Shown here one piece after another: positions 27,480 through 37,092 of a stretch of DNA of 50,647 nt; within the stretch, counting starts at the first letter, position 1, and each line of letters opens with the position of its first letter. The position numbers and the translations under genes were made by a program. The notes below the pieces were generated by a model. The model searched no databases, was not told where the DNA came from, and was given only the letters and a program-made list of their open reading frames with translations. The stretch is from an uncultured Prochlorococcus sp. GTDB taxonomy: Bacteria > Cyanobacteriota > Cyanobacteriia > PCC-6307 > Cyanobiaceae. Location: assembly GCA_902624105.1 (NCBI GenBank), contig CACNWH010000007.1, positions 1 to 50,647 of the forward strand, in the 5' to 3' direction.

Positions 27480-28054
27480 TGAATTGTTTGTAAAGCAGAG
27501 AATTTAAAGATTAATTAGTAATCAATCTAAATATCTCGAACTTGCACATCATATTGAGCAAATTCAAATACGGCAACCGAAAAGGCCGTCAGCGCAAAGC
27601 TTTATACAGAGTTTACTGACATTTATTTCAACGTAAAATAATTTTTCTTAAGGCTGCAAAAAAAAATAGCGATTCATAAGATAAATTATAAATTGGTCAA
27701 ATCAATTGGTACAACTTGCTTTTAACTTTCAAAAAGATAAAAAATAATATTCAAAATTTTTTTGTAAATAAATAAATATATAAACACAAAGCTAATATTA
27801 TTTTTTATTAACTTTCTCATATATTTTGTTCTCATCACATCCAATAAGAGATTTTCTAAACTTCTAGGTTAAATTGACAAGTTAAATTTGAAACCCATAT
27901 TTTAAATAGCCGTAAAAATAAAAAGCTAATATTATGTAATTATCTATGATGATTAATTTAAATTTTAAAACTATCAAAATTGCTAAATCCTAAATATTTT
28001 AGATTTCATCAAATTATGAATTTTAATTTTAAACTTCTTATTCTTTTCTAAAAA
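27480..28054. other. 575-bp intergenic region between HU and glgX
   Basis: This is the longest gap in the window, between divergent genes. It holds a stem ACGGC (27570-27574) / GCCGT (27585-27589) with a CGGcaaCCG alternative, and an overlapping GTCAG (27588-27592) that can instead pair with CTGAC (27615-27619). The block is distinctly richer in G+C than its surroundings. A possible sigma-70 promoter lies at 27874-27903 (TTGACA, 18 bp, TATTTT) facing glgX. No reading frame of useful length, no tRNA and no Yfr1 motif (ACTCCTCACAC) is seen. The rest is featureless A/T. Confidence 0.45.
27874..27903 (+). promoter_or_regulatory. Candidate sigma-70 promoter facing glgX
   Basis: TTGACA (27874-27879) and TATTTT (27898-27903) are separated by 18 bp. 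Transcription would start near 27910, leaving a leader of about 145 nt before the GTG of glgX. The -35 is a perfect match, unusual in this genome. The -10 is moderate. Confidence 0.35.
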
Positions 28055-30097
28055 GTGTCCGCAATTAATATAGGCCAATCAATTCCCTTAGGGAGCACAA
28101 TCACAGATGTTGGGGTCAATTTTTGTTTAGTCGCAACAAATGCAATTTTAGTTGAAATCTTAATTTTTGAAGACATCAACTCAAAAGAACCTTCATCTAT
28201 TTACACTTTGGATAAGAAATATCAATCTGGCCCTTATTGGCGCGCTGAAATTGAAGGTCTTGGAGAAGGAACAATTTATGCATATAGAATTCATCAGGAA
28301 ATAAATGGTCTCAATAGAGATTATTCTAAAAAAGTTTTAATTGACCCTTGTTCAAGAGGGATAACTGGTTGGGAGAACTATAAGAGAGATAGATCTGCCG
28401 ATGAGAGTAATAATATGAATTGCTGTTTAAAGAGTGTTGTATGTGATAAAGAAAAATTCAATTTTAAAGAATTTCCAAGACCAGGATATTCATGGGAGGA
28501 ATCAATAATCTATGAATTACATATAGGAGCTTTTACAGAAAAAATAGAGTCAGTAGACAATAGTAACAATAAAAGTTGTTTTCAGAAATTTGTGCAAAAG
28601 ATTCCTTACTTAAAGAGTCTTGGAATAACTTCTATTGAATTACTTCCTATTTTTTGCTTCGACCCCAAGGATGCTCCAAATGGCCTTAACAATTTTTGGG
28701 GATATAGTCCAATCAACTGGTTCACGCCTCATTTTGAATATTTCAATGAGATTTCACCAAGAAAAATAAGACAAGAATTTAAAAGATTTGTTGAAGAATG
28801 TCATAAATATAAAATTGAAGTAATTCTAGATGTGGTTTATAACCATACATCTGAGGGGAACAGTAATGGTCCTGTATTATCCTGGAAAGGCATAGATGAA
28901 AACTTATATTATTTCTTAGATAAAAATAAATTTCAGGATGTCAGTGGTTGCGGAAATACCATCGCAGCAAATAGAAGTTTAGTAAGAAAGTTAATTATAG
29001 ATTCTCTCAAATGCTGGGTAAATGAATTTGGTATTGATGGATTCAGATTCGACTTAGGTATAGCTTTAACCAGAGGAGAAAATCTAATCCCACTTGATAA
29101 CCCTCCTCTTTTTGAAGACATTGAAGCAGATCCAGATTTAACAGAAATCAAATTAATCAGTGAACCTTGGGACTGCGGAGGATTATACAAAATTAAAGAT
29201 TTTCCCTCAAAAACAACTTTTACTTGGAATGGTCATTTTAGAGATGATGTTAGAAGATTTTGGAAAGGGGAAGAAAGCACTGCTTGGAATATGAGTGACA
29301 AAATACAAGGTAGCCCTTCTATTTATGATTTACAAGAAAAGAATACAAATACAATCAACTTTATTACTTCACATGATGGATTCACTTTAAAAGATCTCGT
29401 TAGTTTTAACTATAAGCATAATTTTGCAAACAGGGAAAAGAATAAAGATGGAGAAAATAATAATAATTCATTTAATTACGGGATCGAAGGCCCAACTTCC
29501 AACAAAGAAATTAATGCATTAAGACTTCAACAACAAAAAAACTTTCTTTTATCATTATTTATTTCTAGGGGAGTCCCAATGATGCTAATGGGGGATGAGA
29601 TAGGAAGATCTCAAGGTGGGAATAACAATACTTGGTGTCAAAATAATGATTTAGGCTGGATGAATTGGGAAGAAAATAATCAAGATCTAGAATTATTGAA
29701 CTATGTTAAACGACTTACTTTTATAAGAAAAAAATTGATAAATTTAATCAATCCTTCTTTAAATAGAGAAAGCTCAAATAATAAAAACAGTATTGAATAC
29801 CAATGGCACGGGACGAGTTTAGATAAACCAGATTGGGGTAGTTGGTCGCACACAATTGCTTTTAGTATAAACAAAGACAAAAATCCATTGATTTGGATTG
29901 GCTTAAATGCATATTCAAAAAATATTAATTTTTCTATCCCTACATCAAAGAGTAATTGGATAAAAGTAATCGATACCTCTGTGAATTTTTCATTGAAACC
30001 TAAACCAATAAAAGATAAATTAATAGAGATAAATGCTTTAAGCTCTATTTTGCTAATAAAAAATGATGTATTTGAAAATGTATTTCAAATTAATTAA
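28055..30097 (+). CDS. glgX: Glycogen debranching enzyme (isoamylase type)
   Basis: GH13 family hydrolase cleaving alpha-1,6 branches of glycogen, used in night-time carbon mobilisation. 680 residues from GTG 28055. An N-terminal CBM48-like domain (about 5-110) is followed by the GH13 barrel, with NNFWGYSPINWFTPH, VILDVVYNHTSEGN, the nucleophile Asp in DGFRFDLG, the acid/base Glu in LISEPWDCGG and the stabilising Asp in TSHDGFTL. GDEIGRSQGGNNNTWCQNN is also typical of GlgX/TreX. The stop codon abuts the 3' end of an opposite-strand tRNA-Gly with no intervening base. Confidence 0.94.
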   Translation: MSAINIGQSIPLGSTITDVGVNFCLVATNAILVEILIFEDINSKEPSSIYTLDKKYQSGPYWRAEIEGLGEGTIYAYRIHQEINGLNRDYSKKVLIDPCSRGITGWENYKRDRSADESNNMNCCLKSVVCDKEKFNFKEFPRPGYSWEESIIYELHIGAFTEKIESVDNSNNKSCFQKFVQKIPYLKSLGITSIELLPIFCFDPKDAPNGLNNFWGYSPINWFTPHFEYFNEISPRKIRQEFKRFVEECHKYKIEVILDVVYNHTSEGNSNGPVLSWKGIDENLYYFLDKNKFQDVSGCGNTIAANRSLVRKLIIDSLKCWVNEFGIDGFRFDLGIALTRGENLIPLDNPPLFEDIEADPDLTEIKLISEPWDCGGLYKIKDFPSKTTFTWNGHFRDDVRRFWKGEESTAWNMSDKIQGSPSIYDLQEKNTNTINFITSHDGFTLKDLVSFNYKHNFANREKNKDGENNNNSFNYGIEGPTSNKEINALRLQQQKNFLLSLFISRGVPMMLMGDEIGRSQGGNNNTWCQNNDLGWMNWEENNQDLELLNYVKRLTFIRKKLINLINPSLNRESSNNKNSIEYQWHGTSLDKPDWGSWSHTIAFSINKDKNPLIWIGLNAYSKNINFSIPTSKSNWIKVIDTSVNFSLKPKPIKDKLIEINALSSILLIKNDVFENVFQIN

Positions 30098-30168
<71 letters not shown>

Positions 30169-30230
30169 ATAATGTAAAAGTTTATTACTCTGCAATAATA
30201 CATTATCAAACAATCAACAACATAAAAAGA

Positions 30231-31604
30231 TTGGAAAATTCACACTCAAAAAATATAACTGGATCAAGAACTAGATTAATGCTTTCTTATGGGCTTGGAG
30301 ATGCTGGGACAGGACTTGCGAATGCTCAATTTGGTTTTTACCTCTTCCCATTCTTTACTTGTGCGGCGGGATTACCTCCATGGATAGCGAGTTCTATCTT
30401 GATGATAATCAAGCTCTGGGATGCTATTAATGATCCTTTGATTGGCTGGCTGAGTGACCATACCCAATCGAGATGGGGTCCAAGACTACCATGGATGATT
30501 GGAGCAGCACTCCCTTTGGGGATTTTCTTAGCTGCAATGTGGTGGATTCCAAATGATTACAGCATCAAAGAAAAAACATCTTACTACATATGCACATCAA
30601 TTTTATATATGACTGCTTATACATCTGTAAATCTTCCTTATGGAGCATTATCAACTGAAATTAGTGAAGATGAAAATATAAGAACTAGACTTAATGCCGC
30701 TAGATTTACTGGTTCAATATTAGCTTCTTTATCTGGATTGACTATTGGAGCAATATGTCTAACAAAAGGAGATATTGGTTACCTAACAATGGGAAGAATT
30801 TCTGGTACTGTTGTTGCACTAATCACTTTACTCTCAACTTGGGGTTTAGCTCCTTTTGCAAAGATTGCTAGAAAACCCATCAATAAAATACAACCAATAA
30901 AAAATCAATTAAAGCGTATTTTAAAGAATAAAATTTTTAGAAAAGTAATCTATCTTTATTTACTTCTTTGGTGTGGATTACAACTAATGCAAACAGTTTC
31001 ATTAATATATTTGCAACAAGTCATGAATGTACCTAGAGGGATATCCTTTTGGATTATCATTCCTTTCCAAATAAGTGCTCTTTTAGGATTGCAAGTTTGG
31101 AGTTTTTATTCTAATAGATATGGAAGAGTCAAAGCATTAAAATTTGGAGGATTTATTTGGATTATTGGTTGCTTAATTGCCATGATATTACCTCCATTAT
31201 CGAATAATTTTGAGGTAAATTTTTTTAATATAGATTCTCTAAAAATGTCTATTTTATTTCTAACAATTTTAATTGTTGGATTTGGAGCATCAACAGCATA
31301 TTTAATTCCCTGGTCTTTATTGCCAGATGCAATTGATCATGACCCAGAGAAAGCCGCAGGAATTTACACGGCTTGGATGGTTTTATGTCAAAAGCTTGGA
31401 ATAGCTCTAAGCGTGGGATTATTTGGCTATCTACTTACTCTTACTGGCTTCAAGCAAGCAGCTTGTCAAGGCCTTATGGATATCACTCAACCAGATTCTG
31501 CATTAATAACAGTGAGAATTTGCATGGGTTTAATACCTTCTATTCTTGTCTTTTGGGGACTATTAATCATGCGAAAATGGGATCAAGAATTAATTTCAAA
31601 CTAA
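30231..31604 (+). CDS. MFS symporter of the GPH (MelB-like) family
   Basis: 457-residue permease with 12 predicted membrane helices. GPH hallmarks are the first-helix LSYGLGDAGTGLANAQFG, the following IKLWDAINDPLIGWLSDHTQ (MelB-type cation-site aspartates) and a second-half LIPWSLLPDAIDHDPEKAAG. It probably imports a sugar or glycoside with Na+ or H+, but the substrate is not readable from the sequence. The start is a TTG at 30231. The first ATG, 16 codons in, would truncate the first helix lead-in. The next gene follows 9 bp later. Confidence 0.88.
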   Translation: MENSHSKNITGSRTRLMLSYGLGDAGTGLANAQFGFYLFPFFTCAAGLPPWIASSILMIIKLWDAINDPLIGWLSDHTQSRWGPRLPWMIGAALPLGIFLAAMWWIPNDYSIKEKTSYYICTSILYMTAYTSVNLPYGALSTEISEDENIRTRLNAARFTGSILASLSGLTIGAICLTKGDIGYLTMGRISGTVVALITLLSTWGLAPFAKIARKPINKIQPIKNQLKRILKNKIFRKVIYLYLLLWCGLQLMQTVSLIYLQQVMNVPRGISFWIIIPFQISALLGLQVWSFYSNRYGRVKALKFGGFIWIIGCLIAMILPPLSNNFEVNFFNIDSLKMSILFLTILIVGFGASTAYLIPWSLLPDAIDHDPEKAAGIYTAWMVLCQKLGIALSVGLFGYLLTLTGFKQAACQGLMDITQPDSALITVRICMGLIPSILVFWGLLIMRKWDQELISN

Positions 31605-31613
31605 TATAGAGAC

Positions 31614-32369
31614 ATGTATTATCCACAGTTTTTTAAAAGACTATTGAAAAGCCTAGTTATTGGTGGTCAATCCATTAACTATGTTTTTTGTGGAAAAGTA
31701 TCAAAGAATGATCTTATTGAACAATTAATGGAAGCGGGACCTGGGAGCTTGATTATAGTTTTAATAACTGGTGTAGCTGCAGGCACAGTTTTTAATATTC
31801 AAGTTGCTTCTCAATTGTCAGAGATGGGTATCTCTGGAGAAATAGGAGGATTATTAGCGGTAGGAATGGCTAGAGAAATGGCTCCATTACTAACAGCAAC
31901 CCTTATGACAGGGAAGGTTGCTACTGCTTACGCAGCTCAACTAGGGACAATGAAGGTAACTGAACAAATTGATGCAATTACTATGCTTAAAACAGAGCCT
32001 GTGCAGTATTTAGTTGTACCAAGATTGCTAGCGATGGTAATTATGTCTCCAATTCAATGTCTTTTATTTTTATCAGTAGCTTTATGGAGCGGTCAAATAT
32101 GGAGTACTATTTTCTATAAAGTTCCTCCAATTATTTTTTGGTCTTCAGTGCGATCAGGTAGTGTAAGCCTTACGAATACTGATTTAACCTCTATGATTAT
32201 TAAATCAGTTGTTTTTGGTTTACAAATAGCTATTATTTCTTGTGGATGGGGGCTTACTACAAAAGGAGGTCCTAAAGAAGTTGGTGCTAGTACCACTGGA
32301 GCAGTAGTAATGACACTTGTTACGGTATCTTTAATGGATGTACTCTTAACTCAAATATTATTTGGATAA
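31614..32369 (+). CDS. MlaE/YrbE-family ABC transporter permease
   Basis: 251-residue membrane permease, the kind that works with an ATPase and an MCE-type substrate protein to move lipids between envelope membranes. Family features are AGTVFNIQVASQLSEMGISG, GMAREMAPLLTATLMTGKVA (the conserved EMAP...G motif) and EQIDAITMLKTEPVQYLVVP. Five membrane helices are apparent. The ATPase and MCE partners are not in this window. It is the first of a probable transcript MlaE-like, DUF3119, DUF3086, plsY, which would tie it to lipid metabolism by context. Confidence 0.9.
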   Translation: MYYPQFFKRLLKSLVIGGQSINYVFCGKVSKNDLIEQLMEAGPGSLIIVLITGVAAGTVFNIQVASQLSEMGISGEIGGLLAVGMAREMAPLLTATLMTGKVATAYAAQLGTMKVTEQIDAITMLKTEPVQYLVVPRLLAMVIMSPIQCLLFLSVALWSGQIWSTIFYKVPPIIFWSSVRSGSVSLTNTDLTSMIIKSVVFGLQIAIISCGWGLTTKGGPKEVGASTTGAVVMTLVTVSLMDVLLTQILFG

Positions 32370-32372
32370 ATT

Positions 32373-32774
32373 ATGATTAAAAATTCTAAGATTGAAGAGT
32401 CAGTTACAATTGCACCATCATTTCAATTGCCCCTAATTCTCATTGCATTAAGTTTTTCTCTCTTATTTTTAGGAATTGGTTCAATTCCAACAATAATATC
32501 TGCTTCATTTAGTTTTTTTCTTTTAATTCAATCATTTACTTTAAGGATTAAAATTACTCAAGATGATTTTATTGTATTACAACTAGGCAAAGAGATCAGA
32601 AGATTTCCTTTTAAAAATTGGTTGACTTGGAAATTATTTTTACCAAGTCTTCCGGGAATTTTTTATTTCAGAGAAAAATCTAGTCCTCATTTACTTCCTA
32701 TTTTATTTAACCCAAAAGAATTAAGAAATCAGCTAAAAGATAAAGTTGGGGAGCTTGAAATTAATCAAAAATGA
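32373..32774 (+). CDS. Conserved cyanobacterial membrane protein, probably DUF3119
   Basis: 133 residues with two adjacent membrane helices at about 17-37 and 38-55 and a cytosolic half (KITQDDFIVLQLGKEIRRFP, LPSLPGIFYFREKSSPHLLP). The fold resembles a PH-like domain after a helical hairpin. I associate it with the cyanobacterial family DUF3119, recalled from its usual place beside DUF3086 and not verified. It begins 3 bp after the permease gene, so it is co-translated with it. Function unknown. Confidence 0.75.
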   Translation: MIKNSKIEESVTIAPSFQLPLILIALSFSLLFLGIGSIPTIISASFSFFLLIQSFTLRIKITQDDFIVLQLGKEIRRFPFKNWLTWKLFLPSLPGIFYFREKSSPHLLPILFNPKELRNQLKDKVGELEINQK

Positions 32775-32822
32775 TTTAAAAAATTTAAAAAATAATCTAA
32801 ATTTATTTGAGTTAAAAGTCCA

Positions 32823-33821
32823 ATGAATACAAAAGAAAACGCACCTAAGAATACAAAAGAAACAAAGAAAAGTATTGCGGAGCAAAAATCTGGGAAGACT
32901 AACAAAGATGCAACTTTTAATAATAATTATCAAGCTACAAGAAAAAATGAGGAATCAACTAATGAAAATATTTATGAAAAAATTTTTAATGATCTTATTG
33001 AGAAAAAATTAATTTTAAGTAAAGAAATTAAGGATTTAGAAAGTAAGAAAATTTTATTAATGAAAGATATTGAATCTAACTTTTCTGGTCAATCAGAAAA
33101 TATTGCCAAACAAGTCAATGGATTTAAAGAATATTTAACAGGCGCGTTGCAAAATCTTTCTCAATCAGTCGAGAAATTAGATTTAGTCCCTCAAAAAATG
33201 ATAATTAAACCTTCACCTCTTGATAAAGTTCAAAAAACGATAGAGGATAATAATGTGAGCAATATCCCAGCCCTTGCTGATACCTTCAAACCCGATGAAG
33301 AAATAATTAGAAAATGTTTATCAGATTTTTCTAATCAACCTGATTTCTATGCAGATCCATGGAAGCTTAGAAGAAGTCTTGAGGAAATAGATATAGAAAT
33401 GCTTGAAGACTGGTTTTTTAATATGGGAGGTAGAGGAGCATTAGAGAGTAGAGGTTCTAGACAAAAAAATGTACTAATCTCAGCGGGACTAATTTCTATC
33501 TTAGGTGAGTTGTATGGCGATCAGTTTCAAACATTAATTCTAGCTTCTGAGCCTGAAAGATTAGGAGAATGGAGAAGGATACTTCAAGATTCCCTAGGTC
33601 TTAATAGAGAAGATTTTGGACCAAACAGCGGGATAGTACTTTTTGAAAGAGCTGAAGGTGTAATAGAGAGAGCTGATAGACTTGAGGATAATGATGAAGT
33701 CCCACTAATAATAATTGATGCCTCAGAGAAGAATATTGATGTTCCCATTTTGCAATTCCCTTTATGGCTTGCTTTTGTTGGTACTTCAGAAGAAATTTAT
33801 GAAGATTTAGAATTATCATAA
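32823..33821 (+). CDS. DUF3086 protein with coiled coil
   Basis: 332 residues. The first 45 are Lys/Asn/Glu-rich and probably disordered. A coiled coil follows (about 50-105, [20 protein letters not shown]). A C-terminal globular domain (about 155-332) includes [37 protein letters not shown] and IILDASEK-like [18 protein letters not shown]. It is a conserved cyanobacterial family of unknown function. Its stop codon shares one base with the plsY start, so the two are coupled. Confidence 0.82.
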   Translation: MNTKENAPKNTKETKKSIAEQKSGKTNKDATFNNNYQATRKNEESTNENIYEKIFNDLIEKKLILSKEIKDLESKKILLMKDIESNFSGQSENIAKQVNGFKEYLTGALQNLSQSVEKLDLVPQKMIIKPSPLDKVQKTIEDNNVSNIPALADTFKPDEEIIRKCLSDFSNQPDFYADPWKLRRSLEEIDIEMLEDWFFNMGGRGALESRGSRQKNVLISAGLISILGELYGDQFQTLILASEPERLGEWRRILQDSLGLNREDFGPNSGIVLFERAEGVIERADRLEDNDEVPLIIIDASEKNIDVPILQFPLWLAFVGTSEEIYEDLELS

Positions 33822-34423
33822 TGACTAAAATATTTTTTATTTTATTTGTTAGCTACTTATTAGGATCATTTCCTAGTGGATTTCTTTATGCTAAAAATTT
33901 AAAGGGTATAGATTTAAGAGAAGTGGGATCAGGTTCAACTGGTGCTACAAATGTTTTAAGAAATGTTGGAAAATGGCCAGCTCTAATAGTCTTTATCATT
34001 GATGTATTAAAAGGTTTTATTGCTGTAAAGCTTGCTTATTTGATTCTTTCTTCCAACATTATTCAAGTTTGTGCAGGGCTATTTGCAATCACAGGACACA
34101 TCTGGCCAATATGGTTAAAAGGGAAAGGGGGAAAAGCTGTTGCAACTGGATTAGGAATGTTTATCGCACTCTCTTGGAAAGTCGGTCTAGCATCTTTTGG
34201 AACATTTTTAATAGTTATTAGCTTAAGCCAAATAGTATCTCTATCTAGTATTACTGCAGCAATTCTTCTTCCTATATATATGTTGATATATATAGGAACT
34301 TTTAACCATCCTTTTACTATCTTCAGTTTAATAGTTGCCATTATTGTTATCTGGAAACATAGATCCAATATCAATAGAATTTTAAAAGGGAAAGAACCAA
34401 AGATTAGTAAAAAAATTAATTAA
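33821..34423 (+). CDS. plsY: Acyl-phosphate glycerol-3-phosphate acyltransferase
   Basis: Membrane enzyme that makes lysophosphatidic acid from acyl-phosphate and glycerol-3-phosphate. 200 residues and about five membrane helices. Conserved motifs are [27 protein letters not shown] and [13 protein letters not shown] (substrate- and phosphate-binding loops). Length is standard. Overlap by one base with the DUF3086 stop implies coupling. The 3' end overlaps that of convergent pyrF by 4 bp. Confidence 0.95.
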   Translation: MTKIFFILFVSYLLGSFPSGFLYAKNLKGIDLREVGSGSTGATNVLRNVGKWPALIVFIIDVLKGFIAVKLAYLILSSNIIQVCAGLFAITGHIWPIWLKGKGGKAVATGLGMFIALSWKVGLASFGTFLIVISLSQIVSLSSITAAILLPIYMLIYIGTFNHPFTIFSLIVAIIVIWKHRSNINRILKGKEPKISKKIN

Positions 34424-35145
34424 GTTATACTTTTACAAATATCTGAAAATACTTCCATAGGATTTTTTGATTGAGTTATAGATCGTCCTATTACTAATTT
34501 TGAAGCCCCATAAAATATTGCTTCCTTAGGAGTCATCACTCTTTTTTGATCATGATTAGCTTTTTCTTCTAATCTTATCCCAGGAGTAATTAATTGGAAA
34601 TTGTTATCATAAGTTAATCGCAATGTTTTAAGTTCTCTGGGAGAACACACACAACCATCTAATCCAGAGTTAAATGATAGCTTTGCAAGCTTTAGTACAT
34701 TCTCTTCTATTGAAGTTTGTATATTAAAATCTTTTTTTATATCTTCTGAAGAAAAACTTGTTAAAACTGTTACTCCTAAAAGAGTAGGAGGCTTTAAATT
34801 CAATTTACTAGATCCTTCTAGACAAGCTTGTTTCGAAACATTTAAGGCTCTTGATCCTGCAGAAGCATGTAATGAAATAATATCAACTCCTAACTTTGAA
34901 ATCTGATAACAAGTTGCATACATTGTATTTGGAATATCATAAAGTTTAAGATCTAAGAAAATCTTTTTTTGCATATTTTTCAATATTTTTATAATATCAG
35001 GACCTTCTCTGCAAAATAATTCCAATCCTACCTTTACCCATTTAATTTGAGGACATTTTTTTAGAAAATTTATGATCTCATTTTTATTTAAACCATCTAA
35101 AGCAAGTATTATTTTTTCTTCAGAACTTTGAATATTCATATTCAC
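34420..35145 (-). CDS. pyrF: Orotidine-5'-phosphate decarboxylase
   Basis: Final step of UMP synthesis. 241-residue TIM barrel with [10 protein letters not shown] at the N-terminus, the catalytic [14 protein letters not shown] (Lys/Asp network), [11 protein letters not shown] and the phosphate-gripping [20 protein letters not shown] with late [13 protein letters not shown]. This is the class I bacterial form. It follows tyrS directly (adjacent base) on the same strand. Confidence 0.95.
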   Translation of the reverse strand: MNMNIQSSEEKIILALDGLNKNEIINFLKKCPQIKWVKVGLELFCREGPDIIKILKNMQKKIFLDLKLYDIPNTMYATCYQISKLGVDIISLHASAGSRALNVSKQACLEGSSKLNLKPPTLLGVTVLTSFSSEDIKKDFNIQTSIEENVLKLAKLSFNSGLDGCVCSPRELKTLRLTYDNNFQLITPGIRLEEKANHDQKRVMTPKEAIFYGASKLVIGRSITQSKNPMEVFSDICKSIT

Positions 35146-36384
35146 TTAATTTTTAAATCTTTTTGTAATCTTCTTACCAATTTGAATAATTTTACCTTTA
35201 AGTTCTTCGATAGAATTAAAAACTAATTCAGGATTTGTAATCTTTATATTATCAATCCTGACCCCTCCACCTTTTACTGCTCTTTTAGCCTCGCTACTAG
35301 AATTAAAGAATTTTAAGTAACTTAATAAATAAAAAAATTTGACTGGAAAATTAATACTATCTAAATCTACTATTGGTATATCTCCAACTTTTTCATTTTC
35401 TCCTAAATATATTTTTTCACAATTTGATTGAGCCTCAAGTGCATCTTTTCGACCATGAAAATTTGAGGTTACTTCAAGAGCCATAAATCTTTGTAATTCT
35501 CTTGGAGATTTACTCTTGAGAATTGCTAAATCAAAATTAGTCAGCAATTCGATATAAGATGGAATAATTTCATCTTTTACCTTTTCTAATTTTGAATACA
35601 TTGATAAAGGTTCTTCATTTAAGGAAACTGTATTCATTTCCGACTTACTCATTTTCTTTACTCCATCTAAACCAGTTAAAATTGGGAGTAAGATACCAAA
35701 TTGAGGTTCTTTCTTAAAATATCTTTGTAAATCTCTTCCTATCGCTATGTTAAATTTTTGATCAGTACCTCCCAGTTCTATATCTGCGTTAACTGCTACT
35801 GAATCATAGCCTTGTAACAAAGGATACAAAAATTCATGCAACGAAATAGGTATTTGTGAATTATGTCTTTTATTAAATTCTTCCTTAGCCAACATTTGAC
35901 TTACAGTACAACTGCTCATAAGTTCAATAATTGAGTTTAGGTTTAAATTTTCAAGCCAATCGCTATTCTTTCTAATTTCAATTCTTCCTTTAGTTTCAAA
36001 ATCAAGAATTGATTTATTAGCAGGTTTACCCATACCTAATTGTTGTAAATAAGTTTTTGAGTTTTCTTCTACTTCTTTTTTTGAAAGTTGGACTCTTGTT
36101 TTGTTCTTACCAGTAGGATCTCCAATTTGAGCAGTAAAATCTCCAATAATTAAAACAGCTACATGACCATGATCCTGAAAAGACCTAAGTTTCTTAAAAA
36201 GGATACTATGTCCAATATGTATATCGGTACCTGTTGGATCAATCCCAAGTTTTACTCTTAATTTTTTATATCCTTTATTAGTTTCATCCAACTTATTTGC
36301 TAAGTCTTGTTCTGGATTTTGCGATGGAAATATTTCTGATATTCCTCTATCAACCCACTCCGGTAACTTTGACGTTGTAACCAT
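35146..36384 (-). CDS. tyrS: Tyrosyl-tRNA synthetase
   Basis: Class I aminoacyl-tRNA synthetase. 412 residues, with [15 protein letters not shown] (the HIGH motif), the tyrosine pocket [24 protein letters not shown] intact at about 235-240, and an S4-type RNA-binding domain at the C-terminus ([12 protein letters not shown]). The length and the spacing of HIGH and KMSKS fit the TyrZ-like subgroup. It is probably co-transcribed with DUF1825 (13 bp upstream) and pyrF. Confidence 0.95.
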   Translation of the reverse strand: MVTTSKLPEWVDRGISEIFPSQNPEQDLANKLDETNKGYKKLRVKLGIDPTGTDIHIGHSILFKKLRSFQDHGHVAVLIIGDFTAQIGDPTGKNKTRVQLSKKEVEENSKTYLQQLGMGKPANKSILDFETKGRIEIRKNSDWLENLNLNSIIELMSSCTVSQMLAKEEFNKRHNSQIPISLHEFLYPLLQGYDSVAVNADIELGGTDQKFNIAIGRDLQRYFKKEPQFGILLPILTGLDGVKKMSKSEMNTVSLNEEPLSMYSKLEKVKDEIIPSYIELLTNFDLAILKSKSPRELQRFMALEVTSNFHGRKDALEAQSNCEKIYLGENEKVGDIPIVDLDSINFPVKFFYLLSYLKFFNSSSEAKRAVKGGGVRIDNIKITNPELVFNSIEELKGKIIQIGKKITKRFKN

Positions 36385-36397
36385 AAGATTTTAATTA

Positions 36398-36721
36398 TTA
36401 AGAATTTTTCTCAAGCTCATCTTTCATTCTCATTAAAGTTTGATTCATTTGATCAAACATTTGCTCAGGAGTTATCCCAAACTGATTTAATTGTGTTTTT
36501 AGTTGTTCTACAGTCATTTTCGCTTGAAAATCTTCAGATAATTCAAATCTTTTCATAAATACTTTATAGCGATCCATAAGAGATTCCATTTTTTTTATGA
36601 ACATTTTTTTACCTTCTCTATCAAATTTTCCATATTCAGAGCCTAGCTTCATCAATTCCTGATAATCACTAAAAAGCTGTTTAGCCTCTTCTTGTACAAT
36701 ATCCGACTCAAAAAAACCCAT
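36398..36721 (-). CDS. DUF1825 protein
   Basis: 107-residue soluble, mostly helical protein of a cyanobacterial family of unknown function. The N-terminus MGFFESDIVQEEAKQLFSDY and the methionine-rich C-terminus QMNQTLMRMKDEL are typical of it. No membrane segment and no cysteine. A likely strong Shine-Dalgarno is visible just before the start (minus strand: AGGAGG, 36729-36734), unusual for this window, suggesting high translation. tyrS and pyrF follow. Confidence 0.88.
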   Translation of the reverse strand: MGFFESDIVQEEAKQLFSDYQELMKLGSEYGKFDREGKKMFIKKMESLMDRYKVFMKRFELSEDFQAKMTVEQLKTQLNQFGITPEQMFDQMNQTLMRMKDELEKNS

Positions 36722-37092
36722 GATTATATTCCTCCTTCTAGTATCTGAGAAGATTTCTTATAACTGACTTGCATAATTAGCATATTTTGAATAAGTAGTT
36801 GCAACTGATAATTTTAGAGGTTATTTAACTCCATAAAATTTAAAATTTAGATTGAAGTTAAATTATTTCAGTACTAAACTAATCTATTTTATCAATAATT
36901 GAAAGGTAGAAAATACTACCTAAATTTTTAAATACAATGATTTCTTTAAAAAAACTTAAATATCAAAGTAAATTCTCATTTACTAATTACAAGTTTATGT
37001 CTATTAATCAAAAAATATTATCGTATGGATATTAGAAATATTAAATTTTTACCTAAAAAATACTTCTTTCATTATTATCTTATTGATAAGTC
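36722..37092. other. 371-bp divergent intergenic region
   Basis: It separates divergent DUF1825 and the GIY-YIG-like gene. It contains a stem GGTAG (36905-36909) / CTACC (36916-36920) with a 6-nt loop followed by T-rich sequence on either strand. One short frame, ATG at 36938 with 32 codons, has the A/T composition of noise. Nothing else is recognisable. Confidence 0.4.

Noticed and set aside
27841-27850. Possible Yfr1-like small RNA motif
   Set aside because: The local sequence TCTCATCACATCC lacks the conserved ACTCCTCACAC core and the flanking stem-loops.
36938-37036. 32-codon frame in the intergenic region
   Set aside because: A/T-rich, no plausible start context, and no recognisable features.
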